DNA of 64,000 bases from Mycolicibacterium austroafricanum (GCF_000612725.1 NZ_HG964451.1:62001-126000); one strand, 5' to 3'; shown: positions 47,969-57,245, numbered from the stretch's first letter. The notes: generated from the letters alone by a model not told the origin. Program-made: numbers and translations.

Positions 47969-48792
47969 GCCCACGCCCGTTTGACCCGGGCGGTGACGTC
48001 ATCCGGCTCGTCTTCCTTGATCACCTTGATGTGCAGCCAGTCACGCGCCCGGATCAACCGCAGCCGCTGCTCGTCCCAGATGTACTGGTCCCTGTTCTTC
48101 TGATGATGTTCGCCGTCGTACTCGACCGCGATCTTCAGGTCCTCCCAACCCATGTCGAGGTAGGCGAACGGCACACCGCGGCTGTTGAACAGCGGGATCT
48201 GCGTGGTGGGCCGAGGGAAATCCTTCGTCAACAACAGCCGAAGCCACGTCTCCCGCGGCGATTGCGCCCCACCATCCATCAGATCGAGTGCGGTGCGCAG
48301 CTTCTTCATCCCACGCGCGCCGCGGTACTCGTCGAGCAGAGGCAGCACTCGCTCGCGCGTGAGCCCCGTCGCGTTGGCAAGCGCGTCCAGGTGCACGACG
48401 GCACTGTTGAGCGGCAGATGCAGGCCGAGATCGAATGCGGTGCGGTGCGCTGCGGCCACCGCGAGTTCGCCGACCTGTATCACCTCGTCACACCCGATGC
48501 GTTCGTCGCGGCAGACGATTCCCTTCGGCGGGCGCCGGCAGTTGTAGTTCAATTCGACACGCGCCTTTTCGCTGACCCACCGCGCGCCGTGCAACGCTGC
48601 CGCGGCTCGGCCGGTGACGATTGCGCGTCGCCCTGACCACAGCCACGCACCGACGGTGTTGTCTATCAGCGACTGCGGTTGCCCCCGAGGCACATACACA
48701 TTCGGGTACAGCCGGCTGTACCCATATCGGAGCCGGCCCGACGTGACGAGACCGTCCGCTATTGCTTCGCTGCCCAGAATCACCCCACCCAT
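47926..48792 (-). CDS. DUF559/AbiEi-like protein with Vsr-type endonuclease fold
   Basis: A 288-residue protein. The N-terminal part looks like the AbiEi-type winged-helix antitoxin region (YGYSRLYPNVYVPRGQ, TGRAAAALHGARWVS). The C-terminal DUF559 domain has VPFAYLDMGWEDLKIAVEYDGEHHQ and DEQRLRLIRARDWLHIKV, the PD-(D/E)XK/Vsr-like core. The family is expanded in mycobacteria; its function is unproven, with defence or toxin-antitoxin roles suggested. No separate toxin gene is adjacent. It is flanked on both sides by family A repeats (47901-47968 and 48861-48923). Confidence 0.82.
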   Translation of the reverse strand: MGGVILGSEAIADGLVTSGRLRYGYSRLYPNVYVPRGQPQSLIDNTVGAWLWSGRRAIVTGRAAAALHGARWVSEKARVELNYNCRRPPKGIVCRDERIGCDEVIQVGELAVAAAHRTAFDLGLHLPLNSAVVHLDALANATGLTRERVLPLLDEYRGARGMKKLRTALDLMDGGAQSPRETWLRLLLTKDFPRPTTQIPLFNSRGVPFAYLDMGWEDLKIAVEYDGEHHQKNRDQYIWDEQRLRLIRARDWLHIKVIKEDEPDDVTARVKRAWALRERAFAVAERVS

Positions 48793-48860
48793 GAACCGAG
48801 CCTCTGGAGTGCCACCGACAATCGGTGGACCTGAGCGCGAAGTTATCCACAGCCGGGCAC

Positions 48861-48923
48861 CCGCGAGCGTGCACTCACGGTAGCCGGTAGGCCGAAGCCA
48901 CTACCGTCAATGCACGTTCGCGG
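48861..48923. repeat. Palindromic intergenic repeat, family A, copy 3
   Basis: CCGCGAGCGTGCACTCACGG followed by TAGCC faces ACTACCGTCAATGCACGTTC followed by GCGG. The arms are complementary apart from a few bases. It ends 8 bases before the manC stop (48932) on the minus strand, where it can terminate the manC transcript. Confidence 0.8.
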
Positions 48924-48931
48924 CTCGGGAA

Positions 48932-50011
48932 CTAGATGTCGGTCGAGAAGCGGATGCCGCCGTCGGGGATCGTGATGCCCGGCCACACACGTGCACCACG
49001 CAGCAGCTCGCAGCGCGCGCCGATGTCCGCGCCGTCACCGATCACGCCGTCGCGGATCAGCGCCCGAGGCCCGATGCGTGCACCGAAGCCGATGATCGAG
49101 CGCTCGATCACCGCGCCCGCACCGATTTTCACGCCGTCGAAGATCACGGCGCCGTCCAGCCGGGCCCCGCCGGCGACCTCCGCGCCGCGCCCGACCACCG
49201 TGCCACCGATCAGCAGCGCGCCGGGGGCCACCGAAGCACCGTCGTGCACAAGGCTTTCCCCGCGATGGCCATGCAGCGCCGGCGACGGTGCGATGCCACG
49301 CACCAGATCCGCCGAGCCGCGCACGAAATCCTCAGGGGTACCCATGTCGCGCCAGTAGGTGGCGTCGACGTAGCCGCACACCCGCTTACCGTCGGACAGC
49401 AGCTGCGGGAAGATCTCGCGTTCCACCGACAGCGCACGGCCTTTGGGGATGGCGTCGATCACCGACCGCTTGAACACGTAGCAGCCTGCGTTGATCTGAT
49501 CGGTCGGCGGGTCCTGCGTCTTCTCCAGGAACGCGGTCACATTGCCGTCGGAATCGGTTGGCACACAACCGAATGCGCGCGGGTCCCCGACACGCACCAG
49601 GTGCAGCGTGACATCGGCGTCGCGGGAAGCGTGCGAGTCCAGCAGCGCGCGCAGGTCGCAGCCGGACAACACGTCGCCGTTGAACACCACCGCGGTGTCG
49701 TAGCGCAGCTTCGAGGCGACGTTGGCGATGCCGCCGCCGGTGCCAAGCGGTTCGTCCTCGACGACGTAGTCGATCTGCAGACCGAGCTTGGAGCCGTCCC
49801 CGAACTCGGACTCGAACACGTTGGCCTTGTACGACGTGCCGAGCACCACGTGCTCGATGCCGGCGTCGGCGATCCGCGACAGCAGATGCGTCAGGAACGG
49901 CAACCCGGCAGTCGGCAGCATCGGCTTGGGCGCCGACAACGTCAGCGGACGCAGGCGCGTGCCCATGCCGCCGACCAACACGACCGCATCGACCTCAGCT
50001 GGATTGACCAC
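48932..50011 (-). CDS. manC: Mannose-1-phosphate guanylyltransferase
   Basis: A 359-residue NDP-sugar pyrophosphorylase (Rv3264c-like; GDP-mannose synthesis). The N-terminal nucleotidyltransferase domain has VVLVGGMGTRLRPLTLSAPK, EPLGTGGGIANV and FNGDVLSG. The C-terminal left-handed beta-helix has hexapeptide repeats (GAVIERSIIGFGARIGPRAL, VIGDGADIG). It makes GDP-mannose from mannose 1-phosphate and GTP for mannans and glycolipids. GTG 50011; it lies 27 bases downstream of wbbL in a rmlD-wbbL-manC operon as in M. tuberculosis. Confidence 0.93.
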   Translation of the reverse strand: MVNPAEVDAVVLVGGMGTRLRPLTLSAPKPMLPTAGLPFLTHLLSRIADAGIEHVVLGTSYKANVFESEFGDGSKLGLQIDYVVEDEPLGTGGGIANVASKLRYDTAVVFNGDVLSGCDLRALLDSHASRDADVTLHLVRVGDPRAFGCVPTDSDGNVTAFLEKTQDPPTDQINAGCYVFKRSVIDAIPKGRALSVEREIFPQLLSDGKRVCGYVDATYWRDMGTPEDFVRGSADLVRGIAPSPALHGHRGESLVHDGASVAPGALLIGGTVVGRGAEVAGGARLDGAVIFDGVKIGAGAVIERSIIGFGARIGPRALIRDGVIGDGADIGARCELLRGARVWPGITIPDGGIRFSTDI

Positions 50012-50038
50012 AAGCGTCGCCCTTTCCCCTGCACCCGA

Positions 50039-50914
50039 TCATGTCCGACGAGTCTTACGGCGCGAGTTGCGCACGACCAGACTCGCCCGCGCCCCCAGTG
50101 CGCCGCGGAACGCCCAGCGTAGCGGCGCCTGCCACCATCTCGGGTACCTATCTGCCAGGAAAGTGTAGGTGCTGACATGGTGGGCGGCCAGGTTGCGGGC
50201 GGGGTCGCGGCCGGTGGAATGGCCCTTGTCGTGCAACACCTCCGCCGACGGCACGTACACGTTCTGCCAGCCCGCGCGGCCGAGCCGGTCGCCCAGGTCG
50301 ACGTCCTCCATGTACATGAAGTAGCGCTCGTCGAAGCCGGCGATCTCCGAGTAGGCCGAACTGCGAAGCAGCAGACAGGATCCCGACAACCAGCCGACTT
50401 CGCGTTCGCTGGGGTCGGCGTGCTCCTGACGGTAGGCGGTCGTCCACGGATTCGACGGCCACACCGGCCCGACGACGGCGTGCATGCCGCCGCGGATGAT
50501 CGACGGCAGGTGCCGCGCCGACGGATACACCGCGCCGTCGGGGTCGCGGATCAGCGGGCCCAGCGCGCCGGCGCGCGGCCAGCGCGCCGCGGCTTCCAGC
50601 AGGAGGTCGATGCTGCGCGGCCCCCACTGCACGTCGGGGTTGGCGACGATGAAGAAGTCGGAGCGCGACGTCAGCCCGTATTCGGCGACGGCGCGGTTGA
50701 CGGCGGTGCCGTACCCCAGGTTGTCGCCGGTGCGGAACAGGTTGACGTTGCGGTAGCGCTCGACGGCCTCTTCGGGTGCGCCGTCGGTGGAGCCGTTGTC
50801 GGCCATGATCACGGTCACCGGGCGGTCGGTCGCAAGAGAAAGGGTGGCCAGGAACCGATCCAGGTGCGGGCCCGGCGAGTACGTCACCGTCACGACAAAC
50901 AGTTCGTCGCTCAC
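50039..50914 (-). CDS. wbbL: N-acetylglucosaminyl-diphospho-decaprenol L-rhamnosyltransferase
   Basis: A 291-residue GT2 glycosyltransferase (Rv3265c-like), which adds rhamnose from dTDP-Rha to decaprenyl-PP-GlcNAc, forming the linker of arabinogalactan. It shows VVTVTYSPGPHLDRFLATL, ADNGSTDGAPEE, the DxD-like VANPDVQWGP, GWLSGSCLLLR and FDERYFMYMEDVDLGDRLG. It has no transmembrane segment but a basic C-terminal region (RNSRRKTRRT) that could bind the membrane. GTG 50914, 34 bases downstream of the rmlD stop. Confidence 0.94.
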   Translation of the reverse strand: MSDELFVVTVTYSPGPHLDRFLATLSLATDRPVTVIMADNGSTDGAPEEAVERYRNVNLFRTGDNLGYGTAVNRAVAEYGLTSRSDFFIVANPDVQWGPRSIDLLLEAAARWPRAGALGPLIRDPDGAVYPSARHLPSIIRGGMHAVVGPVWPSNPWTTAYRQEHADPSEREVGWLSGSCLLLRSSAYSEIAGFDERYFMYMEDVDLGDRLGRAGWQNVYVPSAEVLHDKGHSTGRDPARNLAAHHVSTYTFLADRYPRWWQAPLRWAFRGALGARASLVVRNSRRKTRRT

Positions 50915-50948
50915 GCAGGCATCACCAGTTCCACGGCGTAGAGAGTAA

Positions 50949-51803
50949 CTACCCGGCCACTGTGGCGAGCGCCTCAGCCAACGCGTCGCGCCAGGGCCGC
51001 AGCGGGGTCAACCCCGCCTCGGCGGACTTCACCGACGACAACGCCGAGTAGGCCGGGCGCGGCGCCGGACGCGGATGCCGATCGCTGCCGACCGGCCGCA
51101 CCCGCGACGGGTCCGCGCCGAGCTCGGCGAACACGGCCTGCGCCTGGTCGAATCGGCTGACCGCGCCGAGGTTGGCGGCGTGCAGCACCGGCCCGCGGAC
51201 GCCGCCGTCGGCGATCTGCAGCAGCGCCCGGCACAGGTCGCCGACGTAGGTGGGCGAGCCGATCTGGTCGGCGACCACCTCGACCGTGCCGTCACCCTCG
51301 GCCGCCCGTCGCATCACCGCGGCGAAGTCGGTGCCGGCGCCGCCCTCGTAGATCCACGCGGTGCGCACCACGTACGCGTCGGGCAGCGCGGCCAGGACCG
51401 CCTGCTCACCGGCCAGTTTGGTGCGCCCGTACACCGAAAGCGGGCCGGTCTCGTCGTCGATCTCATACGGCCGGCGGCGGGAGCCGCTGAACACGTAGTC
51501 GGTGGACAGGTGGATCAGCGACGCCCCGGCGCGGGCGCAGGCCTGCGCGACGTTCCCGGCGCCGACGGCGTTGACCGCGTGCGCGCGGTCGGGCTCGGCT
51601 TCGGCGGCGTCGACCTTGGTGAACGCGGCGCAGTTGACGACCACGTCGCCGGCGGCGATGACACGCTCGGCCTGCGCCCGATCCGTGATGTCCCACTGCG
51701 CCGATGTGAGCGCCACCACGTCACGGCCGGCACGGCGGGCCTGACCTGCCAACACGCGTCCCACCAGGCCGCCCGCTCCTGAGATCACGATTCGGCCGGT
51801 CAC
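50949..51803 (-). CDS. rmlD: dTDP-4-dehydrorhamnose reductase
   Basis: A 284-residue SDR-type reductase (Rv3266c-like), the last step of dTDP-L-rhamnose synthesis. It has the dinucleotide motif IVISGAGGLVGRVLAGQA, VVNCAAFTKVDAAE, HLSTDYVFSG and the catalytic VYGRTKLAGE (Tyr-x3-Lys). GTG 51803 was chosen because it gives the family start VTGRIVISGA; the frame is open far upstream antisense to lcp, which is not coding. It is divergent from lcp with 66 bases between. Confidence 0.95.
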   Translation of the reverse strand: MTGRIVISGAGGLVGRVLAGQARRAGRDVVALTSAQWDITDRAQAERVIAAGDVVVNCAAFTKVDAAEAEPDRAHAVNAVGAGNVAQACARAGASLIHLSTDYVFSGSRRRPYEIDDETGPLSVYGRTKLAGEQAVLAALPDAYVVRTAWIYEGGAGTDFAAVMRRAAEGDGTVEVVADQIGSPTYVGDLCRALLQIADGGVRGPVLHAANLGAVSRFDQAQAVFAELGADPSRVRPVGSDRHPRPAPRPAYSALSSVKSAEAGLTPLRPWRDALAEALATVAG

Positions 51804-51869
51804 GTCACGAGTTTGGCACGCCGATGCCGGCTGCAACGAATGCGGGCCGCTCGCAAGTAGCCTGGGCAA

Positions 51870-53351
51870 ATGCCTGCTGCTCACCTGGTCCGCGCCATTT
51901 CTGTGGCCATGGCAGTCGTCGTCGTGCTCGGGACCGGCATCGCGTGGGGCAAGATCCGCTCGTTCGAATCGGGGATTAACCACATCAACCCGGTGGCCCT
52001 GGGCGAGGGTGGCGAGGACGGCGCGATCGACATCCTGCTGGTCGGTTCCGACAGCCGCACCGACGCGCACGGCAACCCGTTGAGCGACGAGGAGCGCGCG
52101 ATGCTGCGCGCCGGCGACGAGGTGTCCACCAACACCGACACGATCATCCTGATCCGCATCCCGAACAACGGGCAGTCGGCGACGGCCATCTCGATCCCGC
52201 GCGATTCCTACGTCGAGTCGCCGGGGATCGGGAAGTTGAAGATCAACGGCGTGTACGGCTCGGTGCACCTGGAGAAGATGAAGGAACTCGTCGAGGAGCA
52301 GGGCGTGGATCCGGCGGTGGCCGAGCCGGAGGCGCAGGCGGCCGGCCGCGAGCAACTGATCAAGACGGTCGCGAACCTGACCGGCGTCACCGTCGACCAC
52401 TATGCAGAGATCGGGCTGCTCGGTTTCGCGCTGATCACCGACGCCCTCGGCGGTGTCAACGTCTGCCTGAACGCGCCTGTCTACGAACCGCTTTCGGGTG
52501 CCGACTTCCCCGCGGGCTGGCAGAAGCTGAACGGGACGCAGGCGCTGAGCTTCGTGCGTCAGCGGCACGACCTTCCGCGCGGCGACCTGGACCGGGTGGC
52601 CCGCCAGCAGGCGGTGATGGCGTCGATGGCGCACGAGGTGATCTCCAGCAAGACGCTGTCGAGCCCGACCACGCTGAACAACCTGGAGGACGCGGTCCAG
52701 CGGTCGGTGGTGCTCTCCGACGGTTGGAACATCATGGATTTCGTCGAGCAGCTGCAGAAGCTGGCCGGCGGGAACATCGCGTTCGCGACCATCCCGATCG
52801 TGGAGGAGGCGGGCTGGAGCGACGACGGTATGCAGAGCGTGGTGCGCGTCGACCCGGCGGCGGTCAAGGACTGGGTGACGGGCCTGCTGCACGACCAGGA
52901 CGAGGGCAAGACCGAGGAGCTGACCTACAGCAACGACAAGACCACGGTCGAGGTCGTCAACGACACCGACATCAACGGTCTGGCCGCCGCGGTGTCACAT
53001 GTGTTGTCGGGCAAGGGTTTCACCAAGGGCAACGTCGGCAACAACGACGGCGCCAAGGTGACCGCCAGCCAGGTGCAGGCCGCCAAGACCGACGACCTCG
53101 GGGCGCAGGCCGTCGCGCAGGAGCTGGGCGGGCTGCCGGTGGTCGAGAACGCGCAGGTGCCGCAGGGCTCGGTGCGGGTGGTGCTGGCCGCCGACTACAC
53201 CGGTCCCGGCGCAGGCCTGGACGGCAGCGACGTGACGCTGATGGGCGCCGATCCGTCGACGTCGGGTGTGGTCACCGATACCGGTGCGACGGTGCCCGCG
53301 CCGCCGCCGATCCTGACGGCGGGCTCGAACGACCCCGAGTGCGTCAACTGA
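51870..53351 (+). CDS. lcp1: LytR-CpsA-Psr phosphotransferase (arabinogalactan-peptidoglycan ligase type)
   Basis: A 493-residue exported LCP protein (Rv3267-like). One N-terminal transmembrane segment (residues 6-25) is followed by the LCP domain with VGSDSR, DTIILIRI, SIPRDSYV, KINGVYG and the catalytic RQRHDLPRGDLDRVARQQ arginine cluster. A C-terminal LytR_C domain carries VEVVNDTDINGLA. It transfers arabinogalactan from the lipid carrier to peptidoglycan. ATG 51870 lies 6 bases after a TAGCCT -10-like box, suggesting a leaderless transcript. The next gene starts 1 base after its stop. Confidence 0.94.
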   Translation: MPAAHLVRAISVAMAVVVVLGTGIAWGKIRSFESGINHINPVALGEGGEDGAIDILLVGSDSRTDAHGNPLSDEERAMLRAGDEVSTNTDTIILIRIPNNGQSATAISIPRDSYVESPGIGKLKINGVYGSVHLEKMKELVEEQGVDPAVAEPEAQAAGREQLIKTVANLTGVTVDHYAEIGLLGFALITDALGGVNVCLNAPVYEPLSGADFPAGWQKLNGTQALSFVRQRHDLPRGDLDRVARQQAVMASMAHEVISSKTLSSPTTLNNLEDAVQRSVVLSDGWNIMDFVEQLQKLAGGNIAFATIPIVEEAGWSDDGMQSVVRVDPAAVKDWVTGLLHDQDEGKTEELTYSNDKTTVEVVNDTDINGLAAAVSHVLSGKGFTKGNVGNNDGAKVTASQVQAAKTDDLGAQAVAQELGGLPVVENAQVPQGSVRVVLAADYTGPGAGLDGSDVTLMGADPSTSGVVTDTGATVPAPPPILTAGSNDPECVN

Positions 53352-53352
53352 C

Positions 53353-54063
53353 GTGACCAACCTCAGCTCGGCGATCCTCGACCCGTTGATGGCGGCCAAT
53401 CCGGCCGGCCCGCGCATCACCTACTACGACGACGCCACCGGCGAGCGCATCGAGTTGTCGACGGCGACGCTGGCCAACTGGGCGGCCAAGACCGGCAACC
53501 TGCTGCGCGACGAGCTCGGGGCGATGCCGGGCAGCCGGGTGGCGGTGCTGCTGCCCGCGCACTGGCAGACCGCGGCGGTGCTGTTCGGGATCTGGTGGAT
53601 CGGCGCCGAGGCCGTGCTGTCCGGCGATGCCGACATCGCCATGTGCACGGCCGACCGTCTGGCTGACGCCGACGCCAGTGTCGGTTCCGGTGAGATCGCG
53701 GTGCTGTCGCTGGACCCGTTCGGCAAGCCTGTGCCCGACCTGCCGGTCGGGTTGACGGACTATGCGACGGCGGTGCGGGTGCACGGCGACCAGATCGTGC
53801 CGGAGCGGCAGCCAGGGCCGGCGCTGGAGGGACGGTCGGCCGACGAGGTGCTCGCCGCCGCGCGGGCGTCGGCGGCCTCGCAGGGGCTCACGGCGGCGGA
53901 CCGGGTGATGTCGGCGGCACGCTGGGACACCGCCGACGACGTGGTCGACCAGCTACTCGCGCTGTACGCGGTAGGCGCGTCTCTGGTACTTGTGGCAAAT
54001 CCCGACCCGGCTCAGGTGGAGCGTCGGCGCGAGACCGAGAAATTGACGCGCACGACTCTGTGA
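53353..54063 (+). CDS. TIGR03089 family protein (Rv3268-like)
   Basis: A 236-residue protein that resembles the N-terminal part of AMP-dependent acyl-CoA synthetases (ITYYDDATGERIELSTATLA, RVAVLLPAHWQTAAVLFGIWW) but lacks the ATP-binding P-loop and adenylation core. The actinobacterial TIGR03089 family is encoded next to lcp1; its function is unknown. GTG 53353 follows the lcp stop by one base, so it is cotranscribed and probably coupled. No signal or membrane segment. Confidence 0.85.
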   Translation: MTNLSSAILDPLMAANPAGPRITYYDDATGERIELSTATLANWAAKTGNLLRDELGAMPGSRVAVLLPAHWQTAAVLFGIWWIGAEAVLSGDADIAMCTADRLADADASVGSGEIAVLSLDPFGKPVPDLPVGLTDYATAVRVHGDQIVPERQPGPALEGRSADEVLAAARASAASQGLTAADRVMSAARWDTADDVVDQLLALYAVGASLVLVANPDPAQVERRRETEKLTRTTL

Positions 54064-54194
54064 CCATATCGTTTCCGAAGCCACACACTGTTCACAGGTT
54101 GCTCACGCACACTTTTTGTGCCGGGTGCGGAATATTTTGGCTAAGCCGGGCCCTTTCAGCCAGCAGAGGAGCCACAGCGCGAGGAGGGCCGCAG

Positions 54195-54524
54195 ATGCTG
54201 TCGACCACCGCCGCAATCGCGGTCATCGTCGTGCTGGGCGCATGGCATCTGCACAACCGGCGCCACGCAGGCTGGCAGGCCAGCGCCAACGGCCGTTTCT
54301 ACATTCTGTGCGGGTATCCCCTGGTCGCCGTCGCCGCGTACTGGCTGACCACCGCGCCGACCGCTACCGCGTGGGAATGGGCGATGGGCAACGCGTGGGC
54401 GCTGGCCGCGGTGATGTCCTTCGTGGCCGGGTTCACCGCGCTCAACGGCGTCACCGCCGAGCACGCCAGGGCGGCTGTACAGATGGAGACCATCGAGCCG
54501 GCCACCGGCAGCATTCGTTTCTGA
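54195..54524 (+). CDS. Small membrane protein
   Basis: A 109-residue protein with three hydrophobic segments (STTAAIAVIVVLGAWHLH, FYILCGYPLVAVAAYWLTT, ALAAVMSFVAGFTALN) and a short His/Arg-rich loop (HNRRHAGW). I do not recognise a family. ATG 54195 has GAGGAGGGCC 4-13 bases upstream; an earlier GTG would add a non-homologous N-terminus. A frameshifted paralogue follows at 54802-55159, so this is the intact member of a tandem duplication. Confidence 0.75.
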   Translation: MLSTTAAIAVIVVLGAWHLHNRRHAGWQASANGRFYILCGYPLVAVAAYWLTTAPTATAWEWAMGNAWALAAVMSFVAGFTALNGVTAEHARAAVQMETIEPATGSIRF

Positions 54525-54801
54525 ATCTCTGTGAGTTTCCTGCCACAACCGTCACACGGGCACCGTTAATTAAAACTCGACACCGAGATGCTGTTGTAGC
54601 GAAACTCTGGTGGTTCCAAATTGGTGCCGACACATTCTGCCAATTGTTGACGAGAACGTCACTCTGACCTTATCGTTTGTTCTTACCAGGCTGTTCTCGA
54701 CTCAGGCGCAACTATCGGCTGCGCGTCGGCCGTCTTCAGATCTGGCAAACAGAAGCTCTTGCAAAATGAAATTTCAAGAGCTCGCCGGGCAGGGGGCGTC
54801 A

Positions 54802-55159
54802 ATGGAGTCGACCATCACCGCAGTGTTGCTGATCGTGTTGCTCACGGGTTGGCATCTGCACAACCGCCGTCACCCCGGGTGGCTGGCCAGCAACGACGGT
54901 CGATTCTATGTGCTGTGCGGGTATCCGCTGGTCACCGTCGCTGCGTACTGGCTCGTGACGGCACCTGCGGCAACCACCTGGGAGTGGGCGTTCGGCAATG
55001 CGTGGGCGGCTTGTGGCGATGGTCGCGTTTGTGCTGGGATTCGATGCGCTCAACCGCGCGACGGTCCAGCATGGCGAACGCGCGCAGGACTTCGAGACCG
55101 TGGAACTCACAAACGCGGCAATCTCCGAAGGTGATCTGCCGCCGGCGACCGCGCGGTAG
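54802..55159 (+). pseudogene. Frameshifted paralogue of the small membrane protein
   Basis: ATG 54802 opens a frame matching the preceding gene (GWHLHNRRHPGW, FYVLCGYPLVTVAAYWLVT, TWEWAFGNAWA). At about 55008 the similarity moves to another frame and continues LVAMVAFVLGFDALNRATVQ to the TAG at 55157-55159. Removing one G from GGGCGGC near 55008 restores a single frame of about 118 residues. It is either a recent inactivation or a sequencing error in a G-rich run. Confidence 0.85.
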
Positions 55160-55520
55160 CTCAGGCTAACCGAACGGTCCGCACAACGAATGCCCCGGCG
55201 GCCGACCCCGGCCCGATTCGAATCCCCAAAGGCGCCTTTGTCAGGCTGACGACATGGTCGTTTTCGCTATCTGGATAGTTGCTGCAGCAATGCGGATCGG
55301 CCCACCGAATCATTCAAGAGTTGTTTGCTGGACCGTCACCGGCGTTCCCACCGCTGTTAGGTGAGGCTGGGGTTCGCAGCGTCGAGCGCTGCCGAAGATT
55401 CATCGGATATGCGCCCTCATCCTGGAGAATTATTCTGCCAAGTCCGACATATCATCGATCTCCATCGGAAAATAGCGGAGGCGTCATAAATTCATTCTGC
55501 GCCGTGGTCTACTTTCGCGC
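55160..55520. other. 361-base gap upstream of the PecA-like gene
   Basis: No gene or known RNA is supported. The sequence is less G+C-rich than its surroundings. A TACTTT box (55510-55515) lies 5 bases before ATG 55521 and would give a leaderless transcript for the protease gene. A GATTCGAATCCC stretch near 55212 looks like a tRNA T-arm but has no matching tRNA body. Confidence 0.6.
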
Positions 55521-57245
55521 ATGAACTTCAGTAGCTGGGCTCTGACTGTAGTCGCCTCCCCCGCTATCGCCGCGGGAATCCTTCTCGTCGCACCTGCCGT
55601 CGCCCAGGCGGCGCCCGACGACACCGGTGCGAGCAGCAGTGAAAGCACCGCCGCCTCCACGTCCGAGGAAACGTCGTCGCGTTCTGAACCGGAGCCGGAC
55701 AAGGACCGCGCCGACGACGCGGACAATGCCGATCACACGGCTGACGCCGACCTCGAGGTCGATGGCGACGACCCGGGCGCCATCGAGGACGACGAAGACG
55801 AACACGAGGTCGCCGACGCCTCCGAGGCCTCCGAGGACGACGGCCCGGACGTCACCGAGGACGGGGCGACGTCGGGACCGCACTACGTGCCGTCCAGCGT
55901 CCGGGAGTCCAGCGCCGAGAACCTGGTCACCGTCGACACCGCGGCGGTGGTGGACGAAGAGCTCGAGGAGCCCGTCGACCAGGAACCCGTCGACCAGGAA
56001 CCCGTCGATGAGGACGGTGCCGAGCCTGACGAGGATGAGGACACCGACACCGTTGAGTTGGCGATCGACCAGCTGGCCGACGCACGCGATGATCTTTACG
56101 CCGCCACCTGGGGCGACGGCAACATCCTGGCGGGCCTCGCCGCGATTCTTCCGCAGATGATGCTCGCTGGCGCACAGACGAATCTGCAGCAGTGGATGGA
56201 CAATCACGCCCGCCTGCAGGATGAGTTCGCTGCGACCGCCGATCAGCCGTTCGCCCATGCCATCGCCCGCATCCGGTTGGAGAACAGCATTCGGCTGCCC
56301 ATCCGGGCCGGCGACGCCATGGAGTCCGCGGAGAAGCTGATTGTCGTTGTCGGATGGTTCGGGCCCCGGGCGGCGGCCGACGACATCATCGACCTGGTCA
56401 AGGACGCCGGCGACAACGGCACCGTGTACGAGATTCTCCCGATCCAGATGTGGCGACACGGCGGAAGCGTCAAGACCGAGCCGATCGTCTATCTGTCGGT
56501 CAACGGTGGACCCCGCGTTCCCGTCCTCCTCGACACCGGATCGGTCGGCCTGGTCATCGACCCGCGGTACATCGGACTCGAGGATCTCGGCCTGCCCGGG
56601 CCCACTCACGAAGGCGGGTACGGCGAATCGTTCACCTACGACTTCAACGTCTACCGCACGTCCATCGACTTCGGCGACGATCTCGTCATCGACGAGACAG
56701 ACGTCAAGGTGGTCGCGCTGTACTCCGCGGCAGGTTTCGAGGACTACAACAAGGCCGGCGGCTATGTGGGGGTTCTCGGCATCGGCGCGAACACCTCCAC
56801 CGAACCGTGGGATACCAATCCGATGCTCGACCTCCCCGGCCAGCTGAACAAGGGCGTGATGATCGACGAGCGCCGCCGCCGCATCATCCTCGGGCCGAAC
56901 CCGTATCCCGCGCGTCTCACGCTGGATGCGTCGCCGGACATGCCGCTGAAGGTGAGTGTGGGGGGCCGAGACGCCGAAGAAGTGGACGGTTCGTTCGATT
57001 CCGGCGGCATTCTCGGCGAGGTGCCCGACTGGCTGTGGCCGGAGGATTCGATCGCACCGGGCACGCTCATCGAGGTGTACACCGCCGACGGGGAGACGCT
57101 GATCTACTCCTACCGCACCACCAGGGCCAATACTCCCAGCCTGTCGACAGGGTCGCTGTTCAATTCGGGCTTCGTGCCGTTCTCGCAGGACGCCATCTAC
57201 GTCACCTACCTCGACGACGGCACGACCAGCTTCAACTACCGGTGA
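55521..57245 (+). CDS. Secreted PecA-like aspartic protease without a PE domain
   Basis: A 574-residue exported protein. The Sec signal peptide ends near VAQAAPDD, and an Asp/Glu-rich disordered linker extends to about residue 175 with the repeat EPVDQ. A helical region follows to about 300, and then a pepsin-like domain. The first active-site motif VPVLLDTGSVGLVI has Asp at 338; the second, VDGSFDSGGILG, has Asp at 493. This is the layout of PecA, the PE_PGRS35-type protease that cleaves PE domains in M. marinum, but with a Sec signal instead of a PE domain. The target is unknown. It is upstream of birA on the same strand. Confidence 0.85.
   Translation: MNFSSWALTVVASPAIAAGILLVAPAVAQAAPDDTGASSSESTAASTSEETSSRSEPEPDKDRADDADNADHTADADLEVDGDDPGAIEDDEDEHEVADASEASEDDGPDVTEDGATSGPHYVPSSVRESSAENLVTVDTAAVVDEELEEPVDQEPVDQEPVDEDGAEPDEDEDTDTVELAIDQLADARDDLYAATWGDGNILAGLAAILPQMMLAGAQTNLQQWMDNHARLQDEFAATADQPFAHAIARIRLENSIRLPIRAGDAMESAEKLIVVVGWFGPRAAADDIIDLVKDAGDNGTVYEILPIQMWRHGGSVKTEPIVYLSVNGGPRVPVLLDTGSVGLVIDPRYIGLEDLGLPGPTHEGGYGESFTYDFNVYRTSIDFGDDLVIDETDVKVVALYSAAGFEDYNKAGGYVGVLGIGANTSTEPWDTNPMLDLPGQLNKGVMIDERRRRIILGPNPYPARLTLDASPDMPLKVSVGGRDAEEVDGSFDSGGILGEVPDWLWPEDSIAPGTLIEVYTADGETLIYSYRTTRANTPSLSTGSLFNSGFVPFSQDAIYVTYLDDGTTSFNYR

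Noticed and set aside
55195..55235. tRNA-like T-arm sequence GATTCGAATCCC
   Set aside because: No acceptor stem, D-arm or anticodon arm in the correct spacing; no tRNA and no attachment site supported.
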